From Sphingorhabdus rigui (GTDB lineage: Bacteria > Pseudomonadota > Alphaproteobacteria > Sphingomonadales > Sphingomonadaceae), in NCBI RefSeq assembly GCF_014196595.1, contig NZ_JACIEA010000001.1, positions 11,585 through 75,584 on the forward strand: a stretch of DNA of 64,000 nucleotides, given 5' to 3'. Under the pieces are notes generated by a model. It made no database searches and was not told the origin of the DNA. It saw nothing but the letters and a program-made list of their open reading frames with translations. A program made the translations under genes and the position numbers. Shown piece after piece: positions 27,823 to 36,507 of this stretch; the stretch's first letter is position 1, and each line of letters starts with the position of its first letter.

Positions 27823-28854
27823 TTAGAAACTGGTGGACAATGTTACCGCTGGCCCATGGCCCGGCTGTGCTTGGCCCGCAACACGCCAACGCCAGCTTGC
27901 GTCCAGTTGCAATACTGCGCCGCGCGTGGTCACATTTGCGCGGATATTTGGGCCGACATCCACGCGCATGACATTGTCTTGCCCGCCGCCCCATACGCCT
28001 GCGCCAATCGCAAAAGACGCGCGTTGCGATTGTGCGATTGGGCGATGTGCTTGCACCGCCACATCGGCAAAGGGGCCGCCGCCTTGCCCCGAAACAAAGC
28101 CGGCCTGACCATAGCCATCCAACCGGAACCGAAGCGGCAATTTTACGCCAGACTGCCCCCCTGCGACCAAGGCCGCAAATGCGTCGGGCCGGTCTTGCCT
28201 AAACCTACGTTCAGCAATGATCTGCACCGGAATGCGTGCAACGGGTCGCCAACGCACCCCTGCTGCCAACTCCCTTTCACGCACGCTGCCATGTGCAACC
28301 GATATCCGGCCAGCCATGGACAGGCGCGATAGGCCAGGGTTGCCGGAGAAACGCAGGACGGGGATTGCGGCAATCACGGCACTTTGGCTTGCGCCATATT
28401 GTCCGTTGCCCAGTGTTCCAGCGGGGGAACTGCCGTGCCGCCAAAAGCTATAGGCATAGACCTCAAATCCTTGCGGAGCCTGAGGGTTTGGAAGCGGCGC
28501 TCCGATAGGGGTGACGGCATCGGGGTCAGTCGGTAGGAATGCGGCGGGGGAGATCCGCAAGTGGGAGCCTGCGCTGACGAACAATGGGGCGGCTCCCTCC
28601 GGCGGGAGGGCCATCTTGGCTTGGCTGTTTTGGGCGTGCCGTACCGCGGGGGCCGCAACGCGGTGCTGCGAACTGTAACGGGTGAATGCTGGGGTGCTCG
28701 CCAGCTTCGGGACGGGCCCCATGCGGACTGGATTTGGATATATGTCATGACCGGTCTGGCTTACAGCCCTGATATCCATCGTTGTGACGGCGATGCGGGC
28801 CGTGACCCACGTTCCACATAGCAAAGCTATAGATGCCAAGGCGCGCCCGCGCAT
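27823..28854 (-). CDS. Outer-membrane beta-barrel-like partner of the NfrB-type glycosyltransferase
   Basis: 343 residues. The N-terminus 'RALASIALLCGTWVTA' resembles a signal sequence; residues about 30-120 are Pro/Ala-rich. From about 125 onward there are alternating strands with Gly and aromatic turns ('FEVYAYSFWRHGS', 'GVRWRPVARIPVQIIAERRF', 'RFRLDGYGQAGFVSG', 'FAIGAGVWGG') and a terminal Phe ('VTLSTSF'), the usual BAM recognition end. It resembles the C-terminal barrel region of NfrA (phage N4 adsorption protein A), though without its TPR part. Start ATG overlaps the glycosyltransferase stop (TGATG), so the pair is coupled. Likely outer-membrane export or receptor component. Confidence 0.7.
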   Translation of the reverse strand: MRGRALASIALLCGTWVTARIAVTTMDIRAVSQTGHDIYPNPVRMGPVPKLASTPAFTRYSSQHRVAAPAVRHAQNSQAKMALPPEGAAPLFVSAGSHLRISPAAFLPTDPDAVTPIGAPLPNPQAPQGFEVYAYSFWRHGSSPAGTLGNGQYGASQSAVIAAIPVLRFSGNPGLSRLSMAGRISVAHGSVRERELAAGVRWRPVARIPVQIIAERRFRQDRPDAFAALVAGGQSGVKLPLRFRLDGYGQAGFVSGQGGGPFADVAVQAHRPIAQSQRASFAIGAGVWGGGQDNVMRVDVGPNIRANVTTRGAVLQLDASWRWRVAGQAQPGHGPAVTLSTSF

Positions 28855-30254
28855 CAGTCGGGCCGGGCCAGTGACTCAGGGACAATATGGTGGGCGGTTT
28901 TGTCCCAACGCAGCGGAGCCCCGAAGCAATGCCGTACATAGATTATGCAGGCGCGCTGCGCCGCCATGATCGCGATAATGTTCGTAATGACGCTGCGTGG
29001 GATCGACAGCAGTGCTTCTTTTGGACCGTAAAGCGCAGCGACAAAGCCCGCCCGAACACACAGCCGCCAGAAAAGGAAGCCCGCGTTACACCACAGCAGA
29101 ATGATCAACATCGGCGCCAAGGGCTTTGGGCGGTGCACGCCCTGTGTTTCAGCCACCGTCAAAACCGCCGTGAGCAAGATGCAGGCATAGGCTGCACTCA
29201 CCACGATCGCTGCGAGTATCGACCGGCGATCCTGAAGTAACATCCATTTCTGCGCGAGATTGCCGTTCCACCCCAGCCTGTCCCAACCGGCAAGCGCAAT
29301 GCCCGTCAGCCAACGTGTTTTTTGGCGGACCGAACTTGTGAGCGTATCGGGAAAATAGGATCTGGTCCCAATAAGCCTGCCATTGCTGTCCAAAATCCGC
29401 GCCATGATGGTGCGTCCGCCCGCAGCCCCAATACGCATGCCCAGCTCATAATCCTCGGTCAGGCTGTGCGCGTCGAACGGATCGCCGCCGTTCATAATGG
29501 CGAGCCGGCCCATTAGATTGCGTTCAATCGCGCAGGCGACGCCAGCGAGCGGCAATCGCGCGCCAATCGCCTCGCGCACGACCATATTCTTGCCATGGGC
29601 TTCGGCAAATTCGTCGCAATAATGTCCGCTGATCCATCGCGAACTTTTTGTCCGCACCGGAATGACCGGCAATTGCACCGCGCCGCCTATGGCGAGCAGC
29701 CGATCAAACACCCGAAGCTCATCGGCGTGGACGGCATCTTCGGCGTCATGCAGAACAATGGCTTTGGTTGTGAAACCGCCTGCGATTTCATCTGCGCGTA
29801 ACGCCTTCCAAAGCCGGTTGAGGCAATCGGCTTTGGTGGTGGGGCCGATATGGTTGACCAGCACCAGCCTGATAACTGGGTTGTGTTTTGCGGCCCGAAT
29901 GACTGCGGCCGATGTGTGCGGGTCATTTGGGTAGCAGCCAACATATATTCGGTGGTCGCATAAGCTGTCGGCCCAGCTGCGGCTGCAGTTACGCAGCATC
30001 GCGCCGATAACCGCGGCCTCGCCCCATGCCGGTATCAAAACCGCAATCAGCCCGGGCCCCGACTTTGTCGGCAATTCATCCACAGTCATCGGTGGCCTGT
30101 GCCAATAAAAGGCAATCTTTCGGTACAGCCGCCGGCCTGCCCAGATGGCATCGACGCACACATCGTCAATCGCGCCAATCAACAGCCAGACGGCGCTGAA
30201 CATCAGCAGTTCGCGCTGTGCCGTTTCGACGATTTGAAAAATCCAGTTAGGCAC
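28854..30254 (-). CDS. NfrB-like membrane glycosyltransferase (GT2)
   Basis: 466 residues. One N-terminal membrane helix ('LLMFSAVWLLIGAIDDVCV'), a GT-A domain starting 'GLIAVLIPAWGEAAVIGAML', the acidic 'LHDAEDAVHADELRVFD' (DxD-equivalent), 'SLTEDYELGMRIGAAGG' (catalytic base ED) and 'RQKTRWLTGIALAGWDRLGW' (Q..RW motif of processive synthases), then three or more C-terminal membrane helices. This is the layout of NfrB/BcsA-like synthases; in E. coli NfrB makes a ManNAc surface glycan exported through NfrA and is activated by c-di-GMP. The C-terminal MshEN c-di-GMP sensor of NfrB is absent here. Coupled with the barrel gene. Confidence 0.85.
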   Translation of the reverse strand: MPNWIFQIVETAQRELLMFSAVWLLIGAIDDVCVDAIWAGRRLYRKIAFYWHRPPMTVDELPTKSGPGLIAVLIPAWGEAAVIGAMLRNCSRSWADSLCDHRIYVGCYPNDPHTSAAVIRAAKHNPVIRLVLVNHIGPTTKADCLNRLWKALRADEIAGGFTTKAIVLHDAEDAVHADELRVFDRLLAIGGAVQLPVIPVRTKSSRWISGHYCDEFAEAHGKNMVVREAIGARLPLAGVACAIERNLMGRLAIMNGGDPFDAHSLTEDYELGMRIGAAGGRTIMARILDSNGRLIGTRSYFPDTLTSSVRQKTRWLTGIALAGWDRLGWNGNLAQKWMLLQDRRSILAAIVVSAAYACILLTAVLTVAETQGVHRPKPLAPMLIILLWCNAGFLFWRLCVRAGFVAALYGPKEALLSIPRSVITNIIAIMAAQRACIIYVRHCFGAPLRWDKTAHHIVPESLARPD

Positions 30255-30327
30255 AGGTGCGACCCCTCAACCGGCTACGATCGTTGTCGCGCCGTTTTGA
30301 TATGCAGTGTTCCGGAAATATTTTGTC

Positions 30328-30756
30328 TCAGGCTACATGGACTTTTCTCCGTTCATATTGGCGGTCTTTGCGCGTGCCCATCACCATCACCCAAAGGATC
30401 GGTATCGCCCAAAAAGATAACAATGCCTGATAGGATTTCGCCACTAAGTCGGGAAGCCAAAGCGTTGCCATATGCGTTGCGACGGCCACGGTTTGAAACC
30501 CCATCGCCCATATCGGCCAATAACGGTTACTGTTCAGCGCCAGAACAATGAGTGCAAGCAAACAGCCCCCATCCACGGCGAACAGACCATAAGATGTCGT
30601 TGCCCAACTGGGGTTCATCGTTGCGGCAGCGGCGCTCAATATTGTCGCAACGATGAAAATGGCTGCGCCAGCCCTGCCGGTACGTCCGCCATTGATGCCC
30701 GCATAAAGCGCACATAGCAGAAGGGCGAAAATAAAAGCTGACTGGAGAATATCCAT
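30328..30756 (-). CDS. Five-helix integral membrane protein of unknown function
   Basis: 142 residues from the ATG at 30756 (GAGGA about 10 nt ahead); a TTG at 30795 would add 13 residues. Five hydrophobic segments: 'ILQSAFIFALLLCALYAG', 'AAIFIVATILSAAAATM', 'GLFAVDGGCLLALIVLAL', 'MGFQTVAVATHMATLWL' and 'LLSFWAIPILWVMVMG', with a basic C-terminal tail ('RKDRQYERRK'). No family recognised. It is the last gene of a minus-strand set with the 112-residue protein (51 bp upstream) and the membrane-anchored LuxR-type regulator, suggesting a common unit. Confidence 0.75.
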   Translation of the reverse strand: MDILQSAFIFALLLCALYAGINGGRTGRAGAAIFIVATILSAAAATMNPSWATTSYGLFAVDGGCLLALIVLALNSNRYWPIWAMGFQTVAVATHMATLWLPDLVAKSYQALLSFWAIPILWVMVMGTRKDRQYERRKVHVA

Positions 30757-30807
30757 CCCTTGCCCGTCCTCAGAATATAGCCCGCGGCCGGGCAAGGGCG
30801 CCCAACA

Positions 30808-31146
30808 TCAGCCGTTTACGACCCGAAGACCGGATGGTTGGGTAAGGGGACCGGGGCCAACGCACCCGAAGTTGATTTCTTGAAGATTGCTATCGCGTTG
30901 CGCGACGGCAATTTTGCGGTGCGCGTTTACAAAGCCCTTGCGGGCATCGACCATCATGGTCAGTCCGTTCGCTACGCCTTCAATCGCAGCCTGTGTATGC
31001 GCAGGCGGTGCGTCTGAATTTCGGCAGACATCAATGACCGAAAAAGTAAGGCTGGCCAGGTCTGCCAGCGCGTTATCTATCGATTGGTGGGTCGACCGGA
31101 TGTCAGATGCCAATTGGCGGGCGGTCTCATGTTCGAAATTCACCAT
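30808..31146 (-). CDS. Small helical cytoplasmic protein of unknown function
   Basis: 112 residues, predominantly helical: 'EHETARQLASDIRSTHQSI' and 'AIEGVANGLTMMVDARKGFV' form amphipathic stretches, with a single 'VCRNSDAPPAHTQAA' linker and a Gly/Pro-rich tail. No signal peptide or membrane helix. No family recognised; the helical-bundle look resembles small proteins sometimes paired with response regulators. It lies 49 bp downstream of the LuxR-type gene on the same strand and before the five-helix membrane protein. Confidence 0.75.
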   Translation of the reverse strand: MVNFEHETARQLASDIRSTHQSIDNALADLASLTFSVIDVCRNSDAPPAHTQAAIEGVANGLTMMVDARKGFVNAHRKIAVAQRDSNLQEINFGCVGPGPLTQPSGLRVVNG

Positions 31147-31195
31147 AAACTGTCTCCCTCTTGATCTGAATTCAGCTTCAGCCAGCGAAAGACGT

Positions 31196-31717
31196 TTATT
31201 GAAACAGTCGAAACGTACCCGTTAAAACAGCAACAACAAATGCAAACGCCACTGTGCTGAAAAATGCAATATTCAGCGATTGAACCAAAATATCCTTTGG
31301 GGATAAATTGTGCCTTTCGCCACCGATGGGCGGAACAGAAACGCGCGCAGCAATTTCTGTAACGATCCGCCCCACCCTGCTCGGTAGCCCGTTCTGGCTA
31401 GCGGCATATTGCTGTCGCTCAAGGTCTTGCGTTTCGTATACGAATGGCTCGGATATTGTCCGTTGCTCAATGGCAGCAAAAATTTTCGCGGCATCCTTGC
31501 GCGTCGCGGCGTTCAATTTGCGTCGCGCCGCGTCCAACCTTTGATCGACAGTGAAGTGTGAAATTCCCAGAAAACGGCCGATTTCTTTCGACGTCAGGTG
31601 GTCGTCGACCAGCCTAAGGCACGCTTTTTGACCTTCCGTCAATTCAACCGATTCATCGGCAATCGCAGCGGTATCCGTGCCCTCAATAGTTTGATTTAAT
31701 GCCGCCATATTGGCCAT
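31196..31717 (-). CDS. LuxR-type HTH regulator with C-terminal membrane anchor
   Basis: 173 residues from the ATG at 31717 (strong GGGGCGGG ribosome-binding site); an ATG at 31780 is possible. A LuxR/GerE HTH near residues 26-80 ('ELTEGQKACLRLVDDHLTSK', 'EIGRFLGISHFTVDQRLDAA'), a polar linker of about 55 residues, and one membrane helix at the very C-terminus ('NIAFFSTVAFAFVVAVLTG'). There is no receiver or autoinducer-binding domain. The inverted order (HTH first, anchor last) would hold the DNA-binding domain at the membrane on the cytoplasmic side, as in ToxR-like one-component sensors but with LuxR HTH. Divergent from nhaA over 115 bp. Confidence 0.82.
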   Translation of the reverse strand: MANMAALNQTIEGTDTAAIADESVELTEGQKACLRLVDDHLTSKEIGRFLGISHFTVDQRLDAARRKLNAATRKDAAKIFAAIEQRTISEPFVYETQDLERQQYAASQNGLPSRVGRIVTEIAARVSVPPIGGERHNLSPKDILVQSLNIAFFSTVAFAFVVAVLTGTFRLFQ

Positions 31718-31832
31718 ATTTCCCGCCCCTTTGGCAGTTTCTAGACCAACCGAAACCGCGAAGGCAAGGGATTTGCTCAATGTTTTGTGCTGCGCTTGCT
31801 ATCAATTATGCAGGCGGGCATATAGCTGGACG

Positions 31833-33053
31833 ATGACTGAAACGCACCAAAAGCGACCCAACCAATCCGCATTGCGCGCGTTTCTTTCCAGCGAGGCGGC
31901 CGGCGGCATTTTGCTGATGGTGGCAGCGGCTTTGGCGCTGCTTGTCGCCAATTCGCCTTTTGCCGATCGCTATGCCCATTTCGTGCACGCGGTGATTGGG
32001 CCGGAATTGACGCCAAAACTTGGTCCGATGACCGTCCATCTCTGGATAAATGACGGGCTAATGGCGATATTTTTCCTGTTGGTCGGGCTGGAGATTAAGC
32101 GCGAATTTGTCGACGGCCATCTTTCAACCTGGAACGATAGGCGTCTTCCCATCATTGCCGCCGCGGCGGGCATGGTCGTTCCGGCGCTGATCTATCTGGG
32201 TGTGGCGGGCGGCGATCCAGATCTGCATCGCGGCTGGGCGATACCGGCTGCCACCGATATTGCATTTGCCATAGGCGTGCTGGCTTTATTGGGCAGCCGC
32301 GCCCCTGCGTCTTTGAAACTGTTTCTAACCACGGTGGCGATAGTCGATGATATGGGTGCGGTCGCCATCATTGCGCTTTTCTACACCGCGGAACTGAACA
32401 TCATGGCATTGGCTGCGGCGGGTGCGATTTGGCTGTCGATGATGGCGCTCAATCGTTCTCGGGTTAATGTGCTTTGGCCGTACCTCATCCTTGCGGCCTT
32501 GCTGTGGTATGCGACATTACTCTCTGGCGTTCATGCCACGATTGCCGGAGTCATGGCTGCATTTGCCATTCCGTTTCACCGGACAATCGCAGCGCCCGAT
32601 GCCGAAGATTCGGCGCTGCACCGGCTTGAACATGCCTTGGTGAAGCCCGTCGCGTTTTTCATTGTGCCGATATTTGGCTTTGCCAATGCGGGCGTTTCGC
32701 TTGCGGGCACAAGCTTGGCTGCGCTGGCGGCGCCGCTTCCGCTTGGCATTGCCATGGGGCTGTTTCTGGGCAAGCAAATCGGCATTTTCGCAAGCGTATG
32801 GCTTTCCGTGACATTCCGAATTGCCGCCCGCCCAAAGGACGCCAGCTGGGTACACGTCTATGGCGTCGCGTTGCTGTGCGGGATAGGTTTCACGATGAGC
32901 CTGTTTATCGGCGGCCTTGCGTTTGTCGGGCCGGAACAATCCGACGCCGTCAAAATTGGCGTTTTGATGGGGTCGTTGGTTTCCGCAATTTCGGGCTATC
33001 TCATTTTGCGCTTTGCCGCGCGCCAGAGGCACATATCGGGAGACGCAATATGA
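31833..33053 (+). CDS. nhaA: Na+/H+ antiporter NhaA
   Basis: 406 residues from the ATG at 31833; the open frame upstream overlaps the divergent regulator and is not used. Twelve membrane segments, with 'GLMAIFFLLVGLEIKREFVDG' early, the ion-binding aspartates in 'VAIVDDMGAVAIIALFY' (Asp163/164 of E. coli NhaA) and 'GIGFTMSLFIGGLAF' late. It expels Na+ in exchange for protons at the inner membrane for pH and salt homeostasis. A short cytosolic head precedes helix 1. The stop overlaps the next gene's ATG. Confidence 0.96.
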   Translation: MTETHQKRPNQSALRAFLSSEAAGGILLMVAAALALLVANSPFADRYAHFVHAVIGPELTPKLGPMTVHLWINDGLMAIFFLLVGLEIKREFVDGHLSTWNDRRLPIIAAAAGMVVPALIYLGVAGGDPDLHRGWAIPAATDIAFAIGVLALLGSRAPASLKLFLTTVAIVDDMGAVAIIALFYTAELNIMALAAAGAIWLSMMALNRSRVNVLWPYLILAALLWYATLLSGVHATIAGVMAAFAIPFHRTIAAPDAEDSALHRLEHALVKPVAFFIVPIFGFANAGVSLAGTSLAALAAPLPLGIAMGLFLGKQIGIFASVWLSVTFRIAARPKDASWVHVYGVALLCGIGFTMSLFIGGLAFVGPEQSDAVKIGVLMGSLVSAISGYLILRFAARQRHISGDAI

Positions 33054-34363
33054 AGGCTTTCCTTCCCATCGTCACGGCCGCGTTGCTGGCTTCGGCCTGC
33101 ACCTCGCTTCCCGTGGTGGCACGTTCTGCGACGGCGGCCCCGGCGCGTTCTTTAGCCAGCATTTCGCAAGATTATGTCCGCCTCACGCTTGAGGCTGGAA
33201 CGCATGAAGCCGAATATGTCGATGCATATTATGGGCCTGAATCGTTGCAAGCTGCGGCGAAAGCCAGTCCGCGTTCGCTCGCCGACCTGATTGCGGAAGC
33301 CCGCAAGCTGACGGCTGCCATTGATGCACACTTGCCGACCGTCAAGGATGATGCCGACCGCCGCCGTGCCTTAGCCTTGCGGGGCATGCTCGTGGCCGCA
33401 GACACCAGACTGCAGTTGCTTCAGGGCCGCAAATTTGCGTTTAATGAGGAAGCGGGCGGCCAGTTTGCGACCGTCCCTGTGCTCATGACGCTTGAACATT
33501 ATGATGCCATTTTAAGCGGGCTTGATACGCTCATTCCCGGCACTGGCCCGCTTGCCGCGCGCGTTGATGCGTTTAACGAGCGGTACACCATTCCCAAAGA
33601 GCGGCTGCAACCTGTCTTCGACGCCGCAATCGCCGAATGCAAACGCCGCACCGCGCAGCACATCGCGCTGCCTGTTGGCGAAAGCTTTGATATGGAGTTT
33701 GTGACGGGAAAAACCTGGTCCGGTTACAATTATTATAAGGGCAATTACAAAAGCCTGATCCAGATTAACACCGACCTTCCCATCCGTGTCAGCCGCGCCG
33801 TCGATCTGGGCTGTCATGAAGGCTATCCCGGCCACCATGTTTTGAACCTGATGGTCGAACAGCGGCTTGCGCGTGCAAAAGGGTGGAGCGAATATGAGGT
33901 CAACCCGCTCTACAGCCCGACCAGCGTCCTTTCCGAAGGTAGCGCAAATTATGGCATAGATCTGGCTTTTCCGGCGCAGGAGCGCTTGGCGTTCGAACGC
34001 GATATTCTGTACCCGCTCGCGGGCCTCGATCCGAAGTCTGCCGATGCCTATTGGAAAATGCAGCAAATGACCGAAATGCTGTCTGGCGCGCGGCTGACCA
34101 TTGCGAAAATGTATCTCGACGGGGAAATATCCCGCGCGCAGGCCCTTGAGTTTACGCAGAAATATCTATTGCTATCGCCCGCGCGTGCCGAACAATCGGT
34201 GGCGTTTACCGACCATTATCGCAGCTATGTTATCAACTATGGCTGGGGCAAAGACCTCGTGCGTGGCTATATCGAGCGCGGCAATCCCGACCAAGCCGAG
34301 CGCTGGCGCCGGATGGAAAAGATACTCAGCGAGCCCACGCAGCCAGCGGACTTGCTACCCTAA
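33050..34363 (+). CDS. DUF885 family lipoprotein, putative metallopeptidase
   Basis: 437 residues from the ATG overlapping the nhaA stop (ATGA). Lipoprotein signal 'FLPIVTAALLASAC'. The DUF885 signature 'LGCHEGYPGHHVLNLM' (about residues 257-272) resembles an HExxH-type zinc site, with a downstream Glu in 'SEGSANYGIDLAF'. Members are secreted or lipid-anchored putative peptidases of unknown substrate. Most DUF885 proteins are around 550-600 residues, so this is a shorter form. Coupling to nhaA is probably positional, since nothing links the two functions. Confidence 0.85.
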   Translation: MKAFLPIVTAALLASACTSLPVVARSATAAPARSLASISQDYVRLTLEAGTHEAEYVDAYYGPESLQAAAKASPRSLADLIAEARKLTAAIDAHLPTVKDDADRRRALALRGMLVAADTRLQLLQGRKFAFNEEAGGQFATVPVLMTLEHYDAILSGLDTLIPGTGPLAARVDAFNERYTIPKERLQPVFDAAIAECKRRTAQHIALPVGESFDMEFVTGKTWSGYNYYKGNYKSLIQINTDLPIRVSRAVDLGCHEGYPGHHVLNLMVEQRLARAKGWSEYEVNPLYSPTSVLSEGSANYGIDLAFPAQERLAFERDILYPLAGLDPKSADAYWKMQQMTEMLSGARLTIAKMYLDGEISRAQALEFTQKYLLLSPARAEQSVAFTDHYRSYVINYGWGKDLVRGYIERGNPDQAERWRRMEKILSEPTQPADLLP

Positions 34364-34504
34364 GTAAGATGATCGCGGAACCAAGCGGTGAGTTTGTCTT
34401 CGGACAATTCACCGCCGGCGAGGGACAAAAACAAACGCGCAAGCTCTCGCAAAGTGCATATTGTCGGGCTATGCGGTGGCATAGTGTAAACTGGAATATG
34501 CCGA

Positions 34505-35512
34505 ATGATGCGCCTGTTTTTTGATCCCCGCCAGCTTGACCATGCGCCGGCTCAGGAGCTGCATAATGGCGCGTTCGTCCCTTATGCCGAAACGCCCGCG
34601 CGCGCACAGGCGCTCTGTGCAGGCGTGCACGCCACGGAAAGCCCGACCGACCATGGGGAAGCACCAATATTGGCGGTGCATGATGCGGGTTATGTCGCGT
34701 ATCTGAAGACTGCGTATGACCGTTGGCTGGCCGCCGGACGGTCAGGTGATGTGATGGGCTATATATGGCCAGTGGTGCGTCGGCGCGCGTTGGACTTGAC
34801 GCGTATTGATGCCTTGGCCGGTCGCTACAGCATGGACAGCTCTACGCCATTGACCGCCGACAGCTGGACCTCGGCCTATTGGAGCACGCAGTCGGCCTTG
34901 TCGGCGCTTGATGCTGTGCTGGCGGGCGACCGCGTTGCCACGGCTTTGTGCCGTCCGCCCGGGCATCATGCAGGGGCCGACTATCTTGGCGGATATTGCT
35001 TCATCAATCAGGCGGCGGTTGCGGCGCAAGCGGCACGCGACGCCGGTATCGCGCGCGTCGCCATTCTCGACATTGACTATCATCATGGCAACGGCACGCA
35101 GGATATTTTCTGGGACCGGGGCGATGTCTTTTATGCCTCTGTCCACGCAGACCCGGCGACCGATTTCCCCTTTTACTGGGGCCATGCCGATGAAGTCGGC
35201 GAAGGCGCGGGGGAAGGCACAACGCTGAACCTGCCATTGCCGCACGGAACAACGATCGCCGCCTTCCGCGCGGCACAAGCGACCGCCCTAGACGCCATTG
35301 CCCGGTTTGACCCCGGCCTGCTGATTGTCAGCTTCGGCGCGGATACCTTTGAAGGCGACCCAATCGCCAATTTCGCACTGAAGACATCGGATTATGCGAT
35401 GCTGGCCAGGGACATTGCCGCGACCGGATTGCCGACCGTGGTTCTGACCGAAGGCGGCTATGCGGTCGACAATTTGGGCGAAAATCTTGCCAGCTTCTTA
35501 AGCGGGTTTTAG
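34505..35512 (+). CDS. Histone deacetylase superfamily amidohydrolase (acetylpolyamine-amidohydrolase-like)
   Basis: 335 residues; ATG at 34505 is immediately followed by another at 34508. Zn-dependent deacetylase motifs: 'CRPPGHHAGADYLGGYCFIN' (catalytic His-His pair), 'VAILDIDYHHGNGTQDIFW' (Zn-binding Asp/His), 'ILDID', 'SFGADTFEGDPIANF' and 'LTEGGYAVDNLGENL'. Such bacterial enzymes deacetylate acetylpolyamines or small acetylamides in the cytoplasm rather than histones. It stands alone, flanked by DUF885 and a convergent TonB-C-like gene (4 bp between stops). Confidence 0.92.
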   Translation: MMRLFFDPRQLDHAPAQELHNGAFVPYAETPARAQALCAGVHATESPTDHGEAPILAVHDAGYVAYLKTAYDRWLAAGRSGDVMGYIWPVVRRRALDLTRIDALAGRYSMDSSTPLTADSWTSAYWSTQSALSALDAVLAGDRVATALCRPPGHHAGADYLGGYCFINQAAVAAQAARDAGIARVAILDIDYHHGNGTQDIFWDRGDVFYASVHADPATDFPFYWGHADEVGEGAGEGTTLNLPLPHGTTIAAFRAAQATALDAIARFDPGLLIVSFGADTFEGDPIANFALKTSDYAMLARDIAATGLPTVVLTEGGYAVDNLGENLASFLSGF

Positions 35513-35516
35513 ATCG

Positions 35517-36416
35517 CTAAGGTATCTGAAACCGGACGGTATTGCGATAATAAGATGTAATAGCCGTTCCGGTTGCGTCCAGTCCTGGTTCAAAACGCGC
35601 GCGGCGCATCACAGATTTGCATACCGCGTTGTCAAATTCTTTCGGCCGGGTAGTCTCTTGAATGTGGCATGCCAATGGCACCCCATCTGGACCAATACTA
35701 AGGCGAAACTCGACAATTGCGGGTTGCCCGACCCTAAGCATTTTGATGGGATAGTCGGACGAAACAATCCACCGCGATGGTGGTTTTTGCGGTGTTGGCA
35801 TGCGCAGCATTGTTCTGTGTTTTTCGACGTCAATACCCCAGGTGGTCATCAAATTATCGATGCATGCGTTCGACACCTTAAATGCTCCCCGCATTGATCC
35901 TGTTTCCAAAACGACGGGACGCCTTAGCGGCTTGCCAATAGTGAGATTGGAAATAGCCTTTAAACGTGCGTCACTCACGGGGGCCAGCTCGATCCATTCG
36001 TCGTCGGGGGAACGCTTCGCGATTGCTGCGAGCTCTTCATCTGAAGGCGGAGCCACACGCGTATGGCTGGAGAAAATAAGCGCGGGCAATTTGTCTAATG
36101 TGCCTGCGAGGAAATCGATCTGCTGTTCTTTTTCAGCAGGCCCGAATTGAACCGAGGCATCGCCTTTGTCATGCAAGGTTTGCATTGGCTTACCTACGAC
36201 GGTCAGCCTAAAATATTCGCCGGGTCCGTAACGATCAAGGAACATCAACACCCGCTCATTATCAGCGCCAAAAACACGGGCAATGCGGCATCTGTCCTCA
36301 GCAAAGTCGACATTCCAAGGCATGCTTGGTTTCAATCTAAGTGGCTCTTTTGGTGCTGCGACTAACGCGTGGGGCATTACGAGAAGTGCTGCCGCAATAA
36401 AGATTCGTGTTATCAT
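35517..36416 (-). CDS. Periplasmic protein with TonB-C-like C-terminal domain
   Basis: 299 residues. Sec signal 'TRIFIAAALLVMPHALVAA'. The last about 90 residues ('YPIKMLRVGQPAIVEFRLSI', 'PDGVPLACHIQETTRPKEFD', 'SVMRRARFEPGLDATGTAIT') match the TonB C-terminal fold seen in many sphingomonad 'energy transducer TonB' proteins, but there is no N-terminal transmembrane anchor retained after signal cleavage and no Pro-rich spacer. So it is probably a soluble or stand-alone TonB-C module, not a working energy transducer. The N-terminal 180 residues have no recognised family. Confidence 0.75.
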   Translation of the reverse strand: MITRIFIAAALLVMPHALVAAPKEPLRLKPSMPWNVDFAEDRCRIARVFGADNERVLMFLDRYGPGEYFRLTVVGKPMQTLHDKGDASVQFGPAEKEQQIDFLAGTLDKLPALIFSSHTRVAPPSDEELAAIAKRSPDDEWIELAPVSDARLKAISNLTIGKPLRRPVVLETGSMRGAFKVSNACIDNLMTTWGIDVEKHRTMLRMPTPQKPPSRWIVSSDYPIKMLRVGQPAIVEFRLSIGPDGVPLACHIQETTRPKEFDNAVCKSVMRRARFEPGLDATGTAITSYYRNTVRFQIP

Positions 36417-36451
36417 GCCGGTAAGTTAGCGCCAGCCTTTCTTCGCACAAT

Positions 36452-36486
36452 TAAAAAGGGCGGCCATTTCTGACCGCCCTGAAATT
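36452..36486 (-). terminator. Rho-independent terminator after etfA
   Basis: Stem AGGGCGG (36457-36463) with CCGCCCT (36474-36480), a run of A on one side and T on the other, so it can act in both directions. On the minus strand it follows the etfA stop at 36508 and reads into TTTTTAA. Confidence 0.9.
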
Positions 36487-36507
36487 TTTACGCAATGTTA
36501 ATAGAAG

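Noticed and set aside
32798-33049. Upstream extension of the DUF885 frame into nhaA
   Set aside because: The lipoprotein signal begins exactly at the ATG at 33050, and the extension is out of frame over NhaA.
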